A stretch of 64,000 bases of DNA from Tricholomella constricta (GCA_013368375.1 JAACJP010000005.1:1116001-1180000); one strand, 5' to 3'. Positions 46,732 through 58,142 are shown, counted from the stretch's first letter. Notes: generated by a model not told the origin, from the letters alone. Translations and numbers: made by a program.

Positions 46732-48442
46732 ATGATAAGCCGGTTTTCAATAGTAACGCTGGTCATCTTCCTCCTCTCCGCCATCTTTGTCATTCAGCCC
46801 GTCTCTTTCCCTATCCGTCTTCCATACCTTGGGCGTAGGCGACTCTGGGTTAACCTTACCACTGCTCCAATTATTGCCATAGCTATTCTATGGGCCTCGC
46901 AATGCCTTGGCGCCACCCAGATTCGCGATGGAATCGTCGGAACGGGTGTGTGGCCTTCTATGGCGCCCTGGGCCAATGTTAATCCTCTCATGCATCCTAG
47001 ATGATATTAAGCCCTACAACATTTTAATCCTCTTCATCTCTCTGGCTTATATGGCAATCACACTGGACATCACAGGAGTCCTCCAAGCGGCTGCGTTCTG
47101 GGTCAGCAACAAGGGCGGATCCAATACACGGAAGCTGTTCTTCTACTTTTTTGTCATGCTCACCCTCCTCAGTGTTGTGTTGGGAAATGACCCTGTCATC
47201 CTCTCTGGAACCGCCTTCCTCGTGTATTACACAGCTGCTGCCGGCCTCAAGCCGATCGCGTGGCTCATGGCCGAGTTCGCCGCTGCTAATACATCCAGCA
47301 TGGTCCTATTCGTCGGTAACCCAACCAATGTTGTCATTTGTGAGGGCTTTGCTGTCAACAATGCCGCTTTCACAGCGTATACCATTCTCCCTTTCCTGGC
47401 ATGTACTGTGGCATGTTACATTGCTCTGGCTGTCCAGTTTCGTTCCGAGAAATATCTACCTCGAAAAGTTCCCGTAACAGCTAAACTCAACGTTCGCGAG
47501 GTCCTTCGGGATCCCATTGGCGCCTGGGTTGGAAGTTTTGTCCTCGGAACATGTCTCGTGGTCATCATCATCGTCAGCTTCTTCAAAGTGGATGTGTGGA
47601 AGATCAGTTTGCCCTTTGCTGTCGCGAAACTTACTTTCGATCTAATATGGGACCATTACCGATTTGTCACGGGCAAGATTGGCAATACCACAGAAAATCA
47701 GACAGGCGAGGCTCAAGATGACCCCATGGTTTCAGAACTCAAGAGAGCAATGTCTATGCCCCCCGTCGAGCGGGAATCCACAGTTGTATCCATCAGTACA
47801 ACTCTCCCCACTACAAATAGCCTTGACCCTCAATCTACCCTGACATCCATCAAGTCAACCAAACCCGAACTCTCTAGCCCTATCCCACTTTTCCCGCGAC
47901 AGCGCGCATACCTGAAAAGGATCCACGCCTCCTTCGCCGCACATTTCCCGACCCTCGCAACGGCTCTACCACGACTGCCTTTCGGCCTCATACCTTTTGC
48001 ATTTTCGCAGTTCATCCTAATCGAGGCCCTCTCCCATCAAGGCTGGATTGAAGTCTTCTCGCGCTGGCTCACCAAGGCCACCCGCGGCCACATGCATCCC
48101 ACAATATGGCTCATCGGCGTGCTCGGTGTTTTGCTGTGCAATCTCGCCGGAACAAATATTGGTGCCACGATTCTTTTGACAAAGATTGTTCGCGCCGCAC
48201 CGGGGTTCTCTCACGAAAGCACACGCGCTGCTGCGATTGCTTTGGCCGTTGCGAGCAATATTGGGGCCGTGAGCTTTACCTTCTCTGCGAGCTTGGCGGG
48301 GCTGCTGTGGCAGACAATACTGAAGCAGAAGGGGATCAGAATTGGGCAAGGATCATTCGCATTTTGGAACATGCTGCCGCTGGCGGTAATGACCACTGTT
48401 GGGCTGGCCATTGTTTCCGCGGAAATGGCAGTCCTGTATTGA
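46732..48442 (+). CDS. ArsB/CitMHS-superfamily (ion transporter) anion permease
   Basis: Exons 46732-46945 and 47001-48442 give 551 residues. The first exon supplies the first membrane helix (SIVTLVIFLLSAIFVIQPVS), and the splice joins GIVGT to DDIKPYNILILFISLAYMA. About ten to twelve hydrophobic helices follow. Conserved-looking re-entrant motifs are LTLLSVVLGNDPVILSGTAF, NTSSMVLFVGNPTNVVICEG in the first half, and LCNLAGTNIGATILLTKIV with ASNIGAVSFTFSASLAG in the second. This inverted repeat arrangement with NPTN and GTNIGA loops is characteristic of the ArsB/NhaD/CitMHS superfamily. A hydrophilic loop of about 110 residues (Ser/Thr/Pro-rich) separates the halves. Members export arsenite or move dicarboxylates, citrate or Na+; the substrate cannot be decided. 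It is probably in the plasma membrane or vacuole. Confidence 0.85.
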
Positions 48443-48743
48443 TTTAGGGAAGGCAATAAGCGGCGGCGGCGGAGAGGGGAACTTACATTCGACATAGAGC
48501 TTTCAGGGAATATTAGTACTGCATGTGCCAACGGCAGCATGCTTGCGTGCGTCTCTCGGTAAGAGTTCGAGCAAGCGCGCAACTAGGCGCCCAGACTCAG
48601 ACGCGTCACGCGTTGTGAGCATTATGTCACACAGGCCTACACAGGCCAGCGAGACAATTTCAACAACGACCAGCAAGCAACGGTGCGACTAGCTGAGGGC
48701 TGTATAGTTCTATTTATCCCCTTCAACCTCTGTCCACTGCAAG
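48443..48743. other. Short intergenic region upstream of the Asterix gene
   Basis: About 300 bp between two plus-strand genes. It contains a GGCGGCGGC run just after the permease stop and a moderately pyrimidine-rich stretch (CTATTTATCCCCTTCAACCT) just before the Asterix ATG, of the kind that often marks fungal transcription starts. Confidence 0.5.
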
Positions 48744-49236
48744 ATGTCCTCAAAGTTTGAAGACCCCCGCGATGCAGCGCAGGAAACTCCTGAGATTCTG
48801 CCCTATACATGGCACCGAGAGAGCACGACTGGTATGTAGCAAGGGCTGCACGTCTTGATCGTCGTAGACTTATCTTTGATATCTTCTAATAGACACTCTG
48901 AACACAATGGGTATGTTCTTGTCTGGTCTCATTGTTGTTACACGAAACAGGCGAGTTCTGACTTAACGCAAATCATACTGTCAACTGACGTTCTGAACTA
49001 GGTATATGGCGTGGGGCGCGCTCCTGTTCGCGCTGACTAGCCTGATGAACTCGCATCCGATTCGTTCGAAGGAGGGAGGCTCTAATGGATGGTCAACATT
49101 GCTGTGAGTTCCGAACACTGTCCATACCAGGTCCCATGATGTTCATTGAGATTCCCACTTGTGCAGCCTCTGCATATCAGCATTCTTCGCCTCGTACTTC
49201 CCCCTCTTTGTTATCACCAAGCCTATCGGACAATAA
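48744..49236 (+). CDS. Asterix/PAT10-family protein (UPF0139, WDR83OS homologue), ER membrane-protein biogenesis
   Basis: Four exons, 48744-48831, 48893-48950, 49002-49103 and 49167-49236, give a 105-residue protein. The N-terminus MSSKFEDPRDAAQETPEILP is hydrophilic. DTLNTMGMFLSGLIVVTRNR, YMAWGALLFALTSLMNSHPI, then LCISAFFASYFPLFVITKPI form three membrane helices with the family's conserved DTLNTM and Asn-Ser loop. Length and layout match the Asterix family. Known role in animals: with CCDC47 it forms the PAT complex, an intramembrane chaperone that helps insertion of multi-spanning proteins at the ER translocon. The second intron (48951-49001) uses a GC donor, required to keep the frame at RYMAW. 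Confidence 0.88.
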
Positions 49237-49893
49237 TCAGCCTACGGATTACCCCCTGATTTCCGCTCGACTCGTGTCAAATCCCTATCCCCGAAACCCA
49301 CGCATTGCGCTGCCCACGACCTCGTATCTACATGGATGCATCCTGTATTCATCACTTGACGCTCAAAAGCACCACTGCGGACACCTTTGCGTATCCGATG
49401 CGATTTTCATCCCTCTGACGTGCCCGTTCTCCAAATTACAATCTCATGGTCAACGCACCATCCCTCGAAGACCATTGGGCTCAAAACCAAAGGAAGCGAG
49501 CTTGACACACGCAGTAAGCATGTTTTAACGACGCGTTGAATCTGAAGATTTCGCTACATCGGTCGCGAAATGCTTGTTCTATTCTTATTCCTCTCGTTCC
49601 ATTCCTCAAAGTGGCAAAAGGGTGCGAGACGTGTTCATATAAATGTTTTAAAAACGTATGGACGTTGGCAGGGTTTGCCAGCATGACCTCGATCGCCCAA
49701 AGGTTCCTTTCGATTCCCATCATCGTGTTGACCTCATGCCAGAAGTGAGGGAACCGTGATGCGCGATGATTACCTCGCAGTTTACTTACTCATGAAGGCT
49801 AACCACCTCCGTTGCTTCTTTGCTTGCTCTGACGAGTACGCTACGCGTCAAGTTTGAGCCCTGACCTGCCCCTGTCATAGTCCACTACTCGGA
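49237..49893. other. Intergenic region upstream of the WH1 gene
   Basis: Only short frames (70-80 codons) are present, for example 49481-49723 minus and 49536-49748 plus, with no recognisable domain. It probably comprises the Asterix 3' UTR and WH1 gene promoter. Confidence 0.5.
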
Positions 49894-50943
49894 ATGATAT
49901 CTCAGCTTGTTTCATCCAGTTCACCATCGCCATTCTCAGTCCCAGATCACAGACACTCCTTCGCTCGGGTCACCATTCCAGGCCTCTCGCCAGATACTTA
50001 CACCATCCTCGCTGTTGCGTCCGCCAGGATCTACCACGCGCAGCTCAACACCAAGGTCCCGGAATGGTGTTACTCGCGAATGAGGGGCACGCTCGTATTT
50101 GGGATGGACAGCCAACCCGCCGACCGCCTGGCAAACAGATTTGGAGCGCCGCCCACTCCTAATGTCGTTGAGCCCGTCACCTATTGGTTCCGTCTCCTGG
50201 AGGCGGCATCTGGAAAGCCGACCTGGATGTTCAAGGTCCATGAGGATTTCGTCTATGAGCTCGACCGGCCTTTCTTCCATGCTTTTCAAGGAAGGGTAAA
50301 ATCTATGGCCCGTGGTTCGTATCTCCTGAACTGACCGCCCCCTATAGAGCCGCAGATTCGGATTTCTATTCGAGGATGATGACGAGGCGAATGCATTGGC
50401 GAAGGAAGTGATTAGTCAAACCTGCCCTCCACGTACGCGCTCTATCATTGCAGTATCTGTACACGACAAATTGATTGATATTCGCTCTTAGGGCCAGTGA
50501 AGAAACGCAGTCTGAGCCTGTCGATGAGAAGCAAATCGCCCTCGGGCAACGCCCGGGGGCCCATCTTCCCACCTATGGTCTCGCTTCCAACCCCCAACTC
50601 CTTTGCCCATGTTGCCCATGTTGGCCTGAACAAGGATGGCGTCATCGAGGCGTCGAAGGGTATCGACCCTTCTTGGAAGGCCGTCCTTGAAGGACATGGC
50701 CTACAAGGTAACAGGACTCAGGGGTCAGAGCAGGTTTCTTTCGGCGAGGGATTTTGGCGAGTGGCCTCCAACGTCGAAGGGATGAGCACCAAGGGCGTCA
50801 TCCATCAGGTGGCCCCAGAGAAACGTGAGTCGCCTTCTCGGCCGGCTCCCTGTCGATACTCGATCTGAGATGAACCTCCCATAGCTGAGGCTCAAACCAA
50901 GACACGCCGCCGGATGCCTGCTTCGAGCTTCACCATGCTCTGA
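49894..50943 (+). CDS. Short WASP-like protein with WH1 and CRIB-type motifs but no VCA
   Basis: Exons 49894-50295, 50348-50432, 50492-50824 and 50885-50943 give 292 residues. A WH1/EVH1 domain spans about 20-160: SARIYHAQL, PEWCYSRMRGTLVFGMD, TYWFRLLEAASGKPTWMFKV, PFFHAFQGR and FGFLFEDDDEANALAKEV. After a basic linker (RPVKKRSLSLSMRSKS) comes a CRIB-like GTPase-binding motif, SLPTPNSFAHVAHVGLNKDG, around 190-210, then GIDPSWKAVLEGHGL. In WASP/Wsp1 proteins WH1 binds verprolin/WIP, CRIB binds Cdc42, and a C-terminal proline-rich plus VCA region activates Arp2/3. Here the protein ends about 85 residues after the CRIB motif (TKTRRRMPASSFTML), with neither a polyproline tract nor VCA. It might act as a regulator or competitor of Wsp1. 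A longer isoform past 50943 is not supported by the sequence. Confidence 0.82.
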
Positions 50944-51209
50944 GGTGGATCCACCCTGAATCTACTCATCCGAATGACCCGTTATGATTGCCCATTATGA
51001 GAGTACGCACAGGCTGCACGTTTCCCTTCACAGCACATTCCTTATCTCTGTACCTTAGTGCTAAACAGTTCGTCCCTATTTGACCACGCGTTGTTCCGCA
51101 TGCATCTCGCTCTTTATCAGATTACCATCCACTCAGCGACATTTGTCCATATTCACATACATGATACAGATGGTAATTATACACAGATCAATTTGTCTCA
51201 AACACTCAT

Positions 51210-53869
51210 TTACCAGGAGACCAACCTGTTCCACACGCGCCTAAACGGCTCTCCGCGAAAAATACGCTTCTTGGGCACGCGTCGGTCCTCCTGAATGACG
51301 AGCCGATCCCGGTCGTCCATTGCTTCCAGCAACGAAATCGTAATCCTCTCGAGGACTTCCTGATCCGTGTACACAGACGGGGGGTCCAAACTCGTCTTGG
51401 GCGGTGTACGATTTTGAAAATCGCAAGATCCAGAATCGCGACGTGGAAGCCGTAACACAGCAGTCAAAGAGAACGGCGATTGCAGTGGATGGATGGAACA
51501 ATCATCATCGGTGTCCGAGTTTTCCGAGATAGGCACGGGCGCGTCGACGTCCGAGTCATCATGGGGCTCCTGGGACGATACAACTCCCCACCACAGCGAC
51601 GCAGAAGAAGGCATCGGCTGCAAAATACTTCCTTCATCCGAGTCCATATCGGTCTGGAACGTTGGTGGATGCCACGATGGCACAAGACTGATTTGCAGCG
51701 ACGAGCGAAACGGGTCGTCGAGAGAGATATCAGGCCGCATGACAGATTCCTCGGGTTGCTCGCGAGCGAAATGGCTTCCTTGCGGCGCTGAGCAAGACTT
51801 GTCTGGCCTTGAAGGACAAGGCTTGGCTTCCTCGTTCTCTTCTAATACAACCGATCCAGAGTCATCGGTGATGCAAAAGGTAGGTGGATTTGGACACGGC
51901 TGAAGTTTCAGGTTTGCAATGTCGCTCCAAAGTTCTTGTAGTGGAACCAAAAATGGATGATCTTTGATTTGTGGCCAGGCTAGACGACCATTCGGATCTT
52001 GAGTTAAAAGCTAATGACACTGTTCTTTAACAACAATGACCACGACCAATAAAAGGAGAGCAGCTTACAGATCGAAGCAAGTCCTCTAAACACGCATACC
52101 ACGCGCAACTTGCGACCTTGACGGGACCAAAAAGGACTTCGAGTTCCTCGAAGGAGAGGCTGCGATCTCCTCCGCCTCTGCATCCCCGCCGTATGGCGTC
52201 AATATCTCGACGATAATGGAATGGGACACTCCCCGTAATCAGCTCATACAAGAGCATTCCAAGACTCCACCAGTCACAACGTTCATCATAGACAACCAAC
52301 CCTACCGAGTTTTGTTCTCGCAGTTCCGGAGCTGCATATAACGGCGTAAACGTGACAAAATCCTCGGCTTGTAGGACGATTGAGCCATAACGTCGAATCG
52401 GCATATGACCGGAACCATCACTGGGAGAGGCTGTGTATCCACTTCCGGGGAGGAGAGGCAGTTTAGTAGCAGCGCCGAAATCACCAATCACTACGTGACC
52501 AGCGAAGGAAATCATGATGTTCGCAGGCTTGATGTCTTGGTGAACGAGCCCCCGGTCGTGAAGAAATGCTAACCCAAGCGAGATCTCAGCGATCAGAAAA
52601 CGAAGTCGTTTGGCAGCGTCATCGCCTGGGCTCATTGAATCTTCCAACAACATCGGAGGTAACGAAAGCGAGGCGGAAAGTCGCGTTTGCCCGTCGTTCC
52701 TGATTCGAAAGCGAGACGCGATTTCGGGATCGGACAGCGTTGCTGGATAATATTCCTAGCCGATCAAGGACGTCAAGGTCTGCAATTATTAGAGTGTATC
52801 AGAGATGACGCACAAGGACGATGAAAAGCGCTTCCTCGTCTCTAAAGTTCTCTCGTAGTCTCTGCAAAAATCGTACGCCGCCATTTACTTCATCGCTGCC
52901 CGACAAGTTCGAGATTATTTGAAGGATAGCGAGTTCCGTCTCGCATTCGTGGCTGCTTTGCTTGCGTGCGACCTTGACGGCATACAGTTCACCTTCGAAG
53001 TCATCCTTCAGACATGCGAGAACAACTTTGCCATATGTGCCTTTCCCGATAGTTCCCAAGATGTCATACGAGAGGAAGAACGGCGCGTGACGAGGTCTGA
53101 GAGACGAGATGTAGGGTAGGTCACAAGCCTCCATGCCATTTGTTGGGAACAAAATGGACTGGATAGCAGGAATTGAATTATCAGAGTTCTGAGGATCGTC
53201 CAAGGGCCAGCATTGAGAGAATATATCATTCATGATATCTTGACTCCGGGACATTGAAGGAACATCAACAACGGCAGATTGCCACGGAGCCAAATCGACA
53301 GCCGAGATTGCAGGAATCGTTGCTTTGTATAGCTCGGAAGAGGATGACAGCAACGTACTCATGACTCCTGAAGCAAATGCGGTCAAGTCCACGTAGGATG
53401 GCGCAACCAAGTAGAGCGTCGTGTCGTCGATCTCCTCAGGTACTTCAGCAGCGGTATATGTGGTCAGCGAGTCACAAGGGAGCAATGACGATGTTTGAAG
53501 AACAGAAACAGAAGGTTTGTGGCGTTTTCTATTAGGCGATTTCATAGACCGTCCTCGAGGTGCAGTCTCTCGTTCACACCGCACCATTGATCGAGAAAGT
53601 CCATCCGAGTCTGAGTCACGAGCATCGAGGTGCATTTTCAGTTTTGCGAAAATAGAATGACTGTCTCCAAGAGGATATGCACTTTCAGCGAGGTAGGCTA
53701 CAATGTTACAGAATTTGGATGAAGCCCCGAGTCGCGAGCAGATCGCAATGGGTGGTTGATAGTGGACCGTGGTGGAGTCGAGATCGTGACCTGTCACACC
53801 ACCAACACAAAGTTTGCGGCTTACAATTATGGGGCTTTCTGCGTGTTGCCCGGCCAGGACCCGAGTCAA
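51210..53869 (-). CDS. Ser/Thr protein kinase (non-RD type) with long disordered flanks
   Basis: Exons 53869-52814, 52755-52069 and 52010-51210 give 847 residues. About 260 residues of Ser-rich, partly basic sequence (SPNRKRHKPSVSV) precede the catalytic domain. The kinase shows ILGTIGKGTYGKVVLA (P-loop), ELYAVKVARK (ATP-anchoring Lys), FIVLEYYPATLSD, LVHQDIKPANIMIS, VVIGDFGAATKLPL, FTPLYAAPELREQNS and DWWSLGMLLYELITGSVPFH. The catalytic loop is HQD instead of HRD, so it lacks the arginine that binds activation-loop phosphate. The remainder (DPNGRLAWPQIKDHPFL) ends the kinase, followed by a Ser/Pro/Asp-rich tail. Basidiomycetes carry many such AGC-like kinases. Substrate and pathway are unknown. 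A tentative nuclear location rests only on the basic cluster. Confidence 0.85.
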
Positions 53870-54506
53870 GTAAGTAGTCTTTTCAGTGAATCATGCTTGA
53901 TACGCTATATATCCTAGCCTGCGTTTTGTCGAGAGCTTTTTATTTCGTCCGGTGACTGAACACTCGCCTCACCTCGGACCGATTTCTCATCCGGAAGTCT
54001 TGCGGCCCGGGCGCCTTCCTACTGTTATGTCTAAACCTTGAGCTTCATGATGAACGCCCTTGACGGCTCAATGCCTTGCAATACACTGCTCTATTGCTGG
54101 ACAAGGATGTCTGATCCCTTACGTAGGATGTTGTTCCCTCTTCATCTGGCTTACTTCCGCCGATGGATAATGTCGTACGTCGTGCGTCAAAACGCGATCA
54201 TATGATATTATGCGTAAAAGCCCCTGCAGCTGACGTCAGTCAGTGGGGTCTGGCAACGCTGCGGGAAAATGTGTGATAGCAAAACTGGTCCCGTCTGAAT
54301 TTGGAAACGAGCAGATCCGAGATTTTTCCGCGAGGTTCAAGCCCCGCGCTTAATCAACGGTGAGACTCTCACACCGTCGACATTGTCTATGACCATCTTT
54401 CCATCCCACCGAGGACTCTTCAATGGCTAGTTTTACAAGGTATACACTATTGATCATGTATTATACTAAGATATCTATGAATTAAGACTTCCATTAGTGG
54501 CATGAA
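53870..54506. other. Intergenic region
   Basis: This is the promoter side of the kinase gene and 3' flank of the interrupted small gene. No frame or repeat of note. A GGTTCAAGCC near 54334 resembles a tRNA B box but has no cloverleaf around it. Confidence 0.5.
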
Positions 54507-54857
54507 TTAGTCAATGTCCAACATATCTGCATCCTCAAGATCCTCGACATCCTCCCAATCCATCAGCTCGTCGCGTGTGATTGGAGGCGTTACTGGCCCC
54601 TGTGACTGGCTGACAACAACCGTGATCCTGAAGTGCGAGGGTGGCGGGTGTATGGGAATGACGACGTCGAGCGTTGATTATTCCGATGCTTTGTTGGGAA
54701 TGGGCCTTCTGTAGGGCGGTCTGCCTGTGTCCCACCATCTGGGACGCCAGGAACGCATGAAATCCCCGCTAGCCGACCAGTACACAAAGCGCGACGCGTC
54801 GGTGCGTGATTTCTCGATCGCGTCAATTTCCTTTTTCGGTGGTGCCCGAGATGTCAT
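54507..54857 (-). pseudogene. Small protein gene interrupted by one in-frame TAA
   Basis: The minus-strand frame opens MTSRAPPKKEIDAIEKSRTD, then SRFVYWSASGDFMRSWRPRW and WDTGRPPYRRPIPNKASE, and meets TAA (54678-54680). In exactly the same frame it continues STLDVVIPIHPPPSHFRITV, VVSQSQGPVTPPITRDELMD and WEDVEDLEDADMLDID, ending at TAA 54507. Both halves have strongly protein-like composition, and the second ends in an acidic tail. No GT donor nearby could remove the stop. Either the real protein is only the first 59-74 residues, or the gene is a fresh pseudogene, or the base is an error or polymorphism. The family is not recognised. An upstream in-frame ATG exists at 54902. Confidence 0.5.
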
Positions 54858-55275
54858 TCTGCTATACTCATCGTCTGCTTCCACAACACCTGGAGGCCTC
54901 AAGTAAAGTACGGAAAAGTTGTTTTTCTACCCCCTGATCCAATCCCCTCGTGCAGAATCTTTCAAAACTTGTTCATTTCTGAAATATGTGTGTTTTGAGG
55001 TCGGCATTTGTGCTATATAACATGAACCACAACTTCCATAAAGTTTTTGCACGAGGGAAACTGTTTATTATTATCTTGCAGTAAATTCTTCTCATACAAG
55101 CGAGTATTTTCGTGCGCTAGATGAGGCTACAAAAACGAGGACCATATTTTCTGTACAGCGTCGGAGTTTAAATTGGCAGGGCGTTGCTGGACCCCACAGT
55201 CAGACCTAGAACGCGTTGTTTCATAAGTAATTCAATTGTACTCCATGTGTCGACGTCACAGACGCATAGGTGGTG

Positions 55276-55283
55276 TATATAAG
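55276..55283 (+). promoter_or_regulatory. con-6: TATA box of the Con-6 family gene
   Basis: TATATAAG lies 76 bp upstream of the ATG at 55360, the usual distance for a strongly regulated fungal gene with a short leader. It is the clearest TATA element in the window and fits a gene induced in bursts, as Con-6 genes are. Confidence 0.6.
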
Positions 55284-55359
55284 GTCAACCTTTCGTCAAG
55301 GTCTCATCATCCTAAACTTACTTCATATAATCAACTCATCTCAACGTACATCGACTACA

Positions 55360-55990
55360 ATGGCCCCCAGTGGTGCGTTTCTGTCATTTTAGTTGCGCCC
55401 ATGGTATATTAATAAGTATTGAAGAAGAACACGCCAAGAATCCTGAACGCGTAGCCGCTGGACTCAAAGCTACTATCAAAAACCCTAAAGTCTCTGAGGA
55501 GGCGAAAGCGCATGCTACCGAGCGCCTCCAGGAGCTGGGGGGCGGCGAGACGTCCAAAGAGAAACCCACGACCCAGCATGCCACCCACGATGTTGAGTCC
55601 AACCGCGTTCTCGGTGGGTTATTCTCTCTGGTTGAGTAACATTCGTACTGACACATCATCTAGGCGGTTATAAGGCCACATTGCATAGTGCGCTGGCTTG
55701 TAAAATTTCAACTTCGACGACGATCGCTAATCAACGTTTCACAGACGAGAAAACCTCTGAGGACGCTAAGAATCATGCCCGCGAGATCCTGTCCGCAGCC
55801 GGCTACCATGAGTACGAGACGGACGAGAAGGAGCACAACGTACGCGTCATAGCTGGTTACAAGGCCGCGTTACACAGTAAGTTCACAAATTTTACGCCTG
55901 AATGACGTTTACCTTGTGTCAGATCCCAAGGTTTCAGAAGAGGCCAAACAACATGCGAAGGAGTATCTGAAAGATCATGACGCCCTCTAG
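55360..55990 (+). CDS. con-6: Con-6 family (conidiation protein 6) small hydrophilic protein, three repeats
   Basis: Five exons (55360-55372, 55425-55613, 55664-55687, 55745-55876, 55923-55990) give 141 residues. Three Con-6 units are seen: RVAAGLKATIKNPKVSEEAK, then a middle unit VLGGYKATLHN followed by KTSEDAKNHAREIL, and a last RVIAGYKAALHNPKVSEEAK ending KQHAKEYLKDHDAL. The protein is small, charged and without signal or membrane segment. Con-6 was described as a conidiation-induced protein in Neurospora; related proteins occur widely in fungi, often stress- or development-induced, with unknown biochemical role. The first exon is only 13 nt, and the acceptor inside GAAG (55424) is needed for phase. 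The TATA box at 55276 supports tight regulation. Confidence 0.85.
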
Positions 55991-57237
55991 TTTGGACAGT
56001 ATTAATCAAATTTTGAACCATCATCAGACTCTTCCTGTCTTATATCTTGGTCAGATCGTAACAGAGTGTGTCCTTAATAATTTTCATTCGAAACATAGCA
56101 CCACTGTATCGTCGGACTCGAGGGTTACTGCGGTGAATGTCCTTATGTCATGATAGATTTCGGAGATGTTCAGTCGACGCACTGAAGAGCTCCCGTTCTC
56201 TCTCGCTGCTCCTCAAATCTAGACTTGTCATAATACGGTGATTGAGCGAGCTCAGGGGAAATTCTAGTACAAAATCTTGGTTACGAAATGTCGTATCATA
56301 TATACGAGGGTCTTCCCCAGCTCTTCGGCCATTTTCTGGAACTCATTTGGATTACAATAGACTGATGGCTGTAATGACGCACATCCGCAAGCAGCCCAAG
56401 TTGAACCCAAAGGGAAAAGAAAAATAATTTGAGATATGTCTTTGTGGGTGGCAATCAAAGCACACTGCCATCGAACATCGATAGGTGTTACACCCCATCG
56501 TTCCAGCGAAAAACAAGGTTACGCCACCGCCCGCTTATCCTGGAAACACGCAGAATTCATACCCAGCTTCTTGCCACAATTGCGAGAAGAGTATCTCGTG
56601 CAACTTTTGTAAGTCTTAGTAGGCTTTGAGTGAGTTGTTGATAGCTGTTAGGTTATGTCTGATGATGATCAATGAACTGTCAACAATTGCAATGTGCCGC
56701 TTGTAACGGCACTTCTGTAATGCACGGCAATTCTACCCCTAGAGATGTGAATATCTCTATTCATCTTCGCAGATGTGTCAAAGACTTTATCAAAAGAGAG
56801 ACCGATAGACATCGCAAGGATTCGGAGCCATGTGGAACATGCCAAATCGAGCCAATTGGTATGTTTTCCTGGTCCCTCACAGGAGGCAGGAGCCAAAACG
56901 CTAATTTTGCTCCAGATGATGCTACAAAATATATGTCGAATGCAGATATTGATAACTGAAGATGATGATGATTAGCCGAACTTTCAACGGGCAGTACTCA
57001 TCGTTTAAACTGAGCTTTCATGATTCATGATCAAGGGACTCGCTAGAACGCCACGTTCCTCCTCCCAATCAGGTTAAACGCTTTATAGCTCAGAATACAA
57101 ACTCCGCATTTTTGCTATCGACTTGTATTCTCTCCTCCATCAACCCCCTCCCAACGCCTTGAATTCCCTGCCTTCGTGCACCAAGTCCTTACACTCTCTT
57201 AACCCACACTCTCTTTACTCCCTCCACAACAACCGAA
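55991..57237. other. Intergenic region upstream of the wall-protein gene
   Basis: A frame at 56672-56959 (+) carries several cysteines (QCAACNGTS, CGTCQIEP), but I cannot join it to anything. A pyrimidine-rich stretch from about 57127 to 57237 directly precedes the wall-protein ATG and resembles the CT-rich core of highly expressed fungal promoters. Confidence 0.45.
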
Positions 57238-58142
57238 ATGTTCTCCAGGTCCCTCGTTGCTCTCGCCCTCGCTGCCTCGGCTCTTGCCAACGTCTATGTG
57301 TGTTTTTTTTTCTCATCTATGTGCCGAATCCTGAAATTTTGCAGACCACCTCGCCTACCGCCTCTACGAAATTTTCCGGTGGCAAGGAGGCGACCATTAG
57401 CTGGCAAGACGATGGAAAGGCACCTTCCATGAAGGACTTTGGTCCTGCTAAGGTCTCCATTTACGTCGGCAATGCTCAGCAACAGGTTAGTTCAAAATCT
57501 TGTCAACAAAACCGTTCACCATGTGCGGTTGTCACGTCCATATTTTGTCGCTGCAAGATTTCAACGATACTGACAATGCCCTGCCCCTAGACCCTCCTCC
57601 AAACCATCGTCCCAAGTGTCGATGTGTCGACCACTCAGTCCATTCAGTTCACCCCTGACGCATCCATTGGCCCCAACAGCAACGAATAGTACGTTATTCC
57701 ATCATTCTTCACATGATTTACAACAATCAAGCCCATTTTTTTCTTAGCTTCATTCGCTTCGAGTCTCTGAGTTTGAAAGACGCTGCCCAGCCCCAATTCC
57801 CCGCCCTTGCTTTCTCCTCGAAGTTCGAGTAGGTGATATAGGTCTTTTCGTCTCATTCACCTACCGACATTGTTTCCTTTTACCAGGATGGACAGCATGA
57901 CTGGTGTTTTTAGCGCACCGGTACTGGACCAGATCAAGGGCCAGAGCACTGCTCCCTTGGCTGGCGCTACTGTTGCCCCCAGCAAGGCCGCTACGACCTC
58001 CGCTGCCCCCACCAAAGCCTCCGGCACTCCCACTGCCAGCAAGTCCGCTGCCGCTTCCCAGACTTCAAATGCTGCCCTTGGTACCAAGGCTGGCTGGTTC
58101 GGTATCGTCGCCGGCGCTGTCGTCGGTGCCTCGATGTTCTAA
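57238..58142 (+). CDS. Secreted Ser/Thr-rich, probably GPI-anchored protein (Kre9/KNH-like N-terminal domain family)
   Basis: Five exons, 57238-57297, 57345-57485, 57591-57688, 57748-57828 and 57887-58142, give 211 residues. A signal peptide (MFSRSLVALALAASALANVY) leads into a beta-sandwich-type domain (SPTASTKFSGGKEATISWQD, then GPAKVSIYVGNAQQQ and FIRFESLSLKDA). A Ser/Thr/Ala/Pro-rich stem follows (SAAPTKASGTPTASKSAAAS). The hydrophobic C-terminus GWFGIVAGAVVGASMF fits a GPI-attachment signal. This is the usual layout of the fungal Ser-Thr-rich GPI-anchored membrane family. Such proteins are abundant at the cell surface; a precise role is not known. The CT-rich promoter and alanine-rich coding suggest high expression. 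Confidence 0.88.

Noticed and set aside
54330..54346. tRNA B-box-like GGTTCAAGCC
   Set aside because: Flanking bases do not pair into a T stem and no A box or cloverleaf is found upstream.
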